Assembly: GCA_030427905.1 (NCBI GenBank)
Contig: JAUICL010000004.1
Location: 277,722-341,721 of the forward strand
Direction: 5' to 3'
Source of the DNA: Bacteroidia bacterium
GTDB lineage: Bacteria; Bacteroidota; Bacteroidia; Flavobacteriales_D; Cryomorphaceae
DNA length: 64,000 bases
The notes beneath the pieces are model-generated. The model did not search any database and was not told the DNA's origin. It was given only the letters and a program-made list of their open reading frames with translations. Shown one piece after another: positions 63,145 to 64,000 of this stretch. The translations under genes were made by a program, and so were the position numbers. Within the stretch, counting starts at the first letter, position 1. The number at the start of each line of letters is the position of its first letter.

Positions 63145-63630
63145 TTAAGGTGTTTGTTGTTTGAATATTGAAATGAGTAATAAGATGAAGGAGACTATGC
63201 CGAAGGTGGTTCGAAGGTTGTGAAGCCGGTTCCAGCTCTCTTCATAATAGGTTCTAAATCTGTGAGCTTCTTCAGATGCCAATTGAGTGAGATCCAGTTG
63301 ATCGAGGGCATTGTTGAGCGGCACATTTCCAAATGCTGTGATTCCAAAGGTGCCGATGGCGTATACCAGTGCCGCCGCTAGAGCAAACCAGAACACTGGC
63401 TTTGTTTGAAATTGGAAGTAGGCGTTGAGAATTAGAGCGAAAAGACTTCCGAAGAATACCGTGAAAAAGACGGGGTTTAGAATCTCTCGGTTGATACTTT
63501 GCATCGTCTCGAGGTAGGTCATATCGGGCACTTTCTTGGTGCCGAGAATGACTGACACTGACCACGCGAAAAAGAATCCTGCGGAAAGTGCGCTCAGCAC
63601 AGTGGTAGAAAAGAGAATGGCGGTTTTCAT
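63145..63630 (-). CDS. DUF1772 (anthrone-oxygenase-like) membrane protein
   Basis: 161 aa from ATG 63630; the frame is open upstream but there overlaps the preceding gene. Four helices lie near 4-24, 52-72, 80-102 and 140-158, with the family pattern SALSAGFFFAWSVSVI, SINREILNPVFFTVFFGS, FGNVPLNNALDQLD and the WNRLHNLRTTFGIVSF ending. This is the DUF1772/anthrone oxygenase family, which in bacteria has unknown substrates. The ATG overlaps the upstream stop by ATGA and the NmrA gene follows closely, so the three are coupled. Confidence 0.88.
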   Translation of the reverse strand: MKTAILFSTTVLSALSAGFFFAWSVSVILGTKKVPDMTYLETMQSINREILNPVFFTVFFGSLFALILNAYFQFQTKPVFWFALAAALVYAIGTFGITAFGNVPLNNALDQLDLTQLASEEAHRFRTYYEESWNRLHNLRTTFGIVSFILLLISIFKQQTP

Positions 63631-64000
63631 TGGGCAAGGTTTTTGGCGTAGCTCTTTCCAACGAGTGAAACCACGATAAAAAATTCGGCGACGATGATGT
63701 AAAACATGGGGTGGCCAAAGAAGCCAGCGTAGCTTCCCCCAGCTGGGATGATAAACACCGGTACCGTAATGATGGCGTCGAGCAGAGCGGCTACCAATAC
63801 AAACCGCAAAGCGAGGAGTGTTGGGGCCATATTGCCACGTCGATAGAATAGGTAGGTGCAAAGAGCCGCGCAAGGTATCACACCAATTGCAAGGGCCAAA
63901 TTGGCTTGTAGCTCTGGGTTTTCGAGTAGGGGAAGTGTGTACGAAAGCAAGTAAATGCTGACTCCGAGTGTCCATGCCAACACTGCCGTGGCGATACTGG
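63627..64000 (-). CDS. Small multi-helix membrane protein, 5' partial
   Basis: The frame is open through to the window end, so the start lies outside; a GTG at 63983 is not a necessary start. About 124 residues are visible with four hydrophobic helices and motifs YTLPLL, GNMAPTLLALRFVLVAALLDAI and PAGGSYAGFFGHPMFYI. I do not recognise the family with confidence. Its stop overlaps the DUF1772 ATG. Confidence 0.7.
   Translation of the reverse strand, partial: SIATAVLAWTLGVSIYLLSYTLPLLENPELQANLALAIGVIPCAALCTYLFYRRGNMAPTLLALRFVLVAALLDAIITVPVFIIPAGGSYAGFFGHPMFYIIVAEFFIVVSLVGKSYAKNLAQ

Noticed and set aside
63631..63975. Extended N-terminus of the DUF1772 protein
   Set aside because: The residues there look like an antisense-type shadow (Arg/Pro/Ser-rich, no family match), and the upstream gene in another frame has coherent membrane helices; ATG 63630 fits the family.
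1..64000. tRNA, rRNA, CRISPR, transposase or prophage genes
   Set aside because: No sequence with the expected structure or motifs was seen on either strand.

Overview
The window comes from a marine-type Bacteroidota genome, most likely a flavobacterium in the broad Cryomorphaceae/Schleiferiaceae sense; the exact genus cannot be read from the sequence. Evidence: five secreted proteins end in type IX secretion (T9SS) type A sorting domains, there is a CarboxypepD_reg-type TonB receptor, LytS/LytR and membrane-anchored AraC regulators, DUF5777 and DUF5690 proteins, and promoters of the Bacteroidota form TTG-N19/20-TAnnTTTG. No rRNA, tRNA, CRISPR array, prophage or insertion sequence was seen.

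Layout. (1) 1-6218: a translationally coupled three-gene operon, cut by the window edge, encoding a very large beta-rich protein, a fibronectin-III-like secreted protein and an outer-membrane barrel; function unknown. (2) 6330-7973: a small ABM lipoprotein and a membrane-anchored AraC regulator. (3) 8198-13723: two T9SS-secreted proteins separated by a strong RNA hairpin. (4) 13.8-21.5 kb: an oxidoreductase block (AraC, three SDR/NmrA proteins, DUF4437 cupin and MRJP-like lipoproteins, a 2OG-Fe(II) oxygenase, a nitroreductase) ending in a divergent HxlR regulator with palindromic operators. (5) 21.7-28.8 kb: YceI, a LytS-type propeller sensor kinase, a LytTR response regulator, two heme-motif lipoproteins, an OB-fold protein, a second YceI and a DUF5777 barrel, apparently one regulated envelope redox module, followed by six 11-bp-phased repeats. 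(6) 29.1-35.3 kb: a MarR-HlyD-RND-TolC efflux operon with a readable promoter and operator. (7) 35.4-40.6 kb: a YiiX-like lipoprotein, an ECF sigma/anti-sigma pair, a palindromic intergenic element, a fasciclin protein and a CHRD-repeat T9SS protein. (8) 40.7-48.5 kb: housekeeping and stress genes, including a Cys/Met-type PLP enzyme, a PIG-V-like transferase, an EEP nuclease/phosphatase, a serine hydrolase, a nitroreductase and an Ohr/OhrR pair. (9) 48.7-62.2 kb: the most interesting region, a putative phosphonate-utilisation locus. (10) 62.3-64.0 kb: an NmrA protein and two small membrane proteins, the last cut by the window end.

Phosphonate locus. A PhnX-like HAD hydrolase is divergent from an MFS-like DUF5690 transporter with an unusual C-terminal extension, a TonB-dependent receptor and a T9SS-secreted alkaline-phosphatase-superfamily enzyme. 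Next come a giant LamG/FN3 T9SS protein, a TIGR03364-type FAD amine oxidase and an XRE-cupin regulator. Together they read as a full path: cell-surface hydrolysis of a phosphonate conjugate, outer- and inner-membrane uptake, oxidative deamination to a phosphonoaldehyde, and C-P bond cleavage. No PhnW transaminase, ABC phosphonate transporter or C-P lyase is present. The overall path is inference from family membership and gene order.
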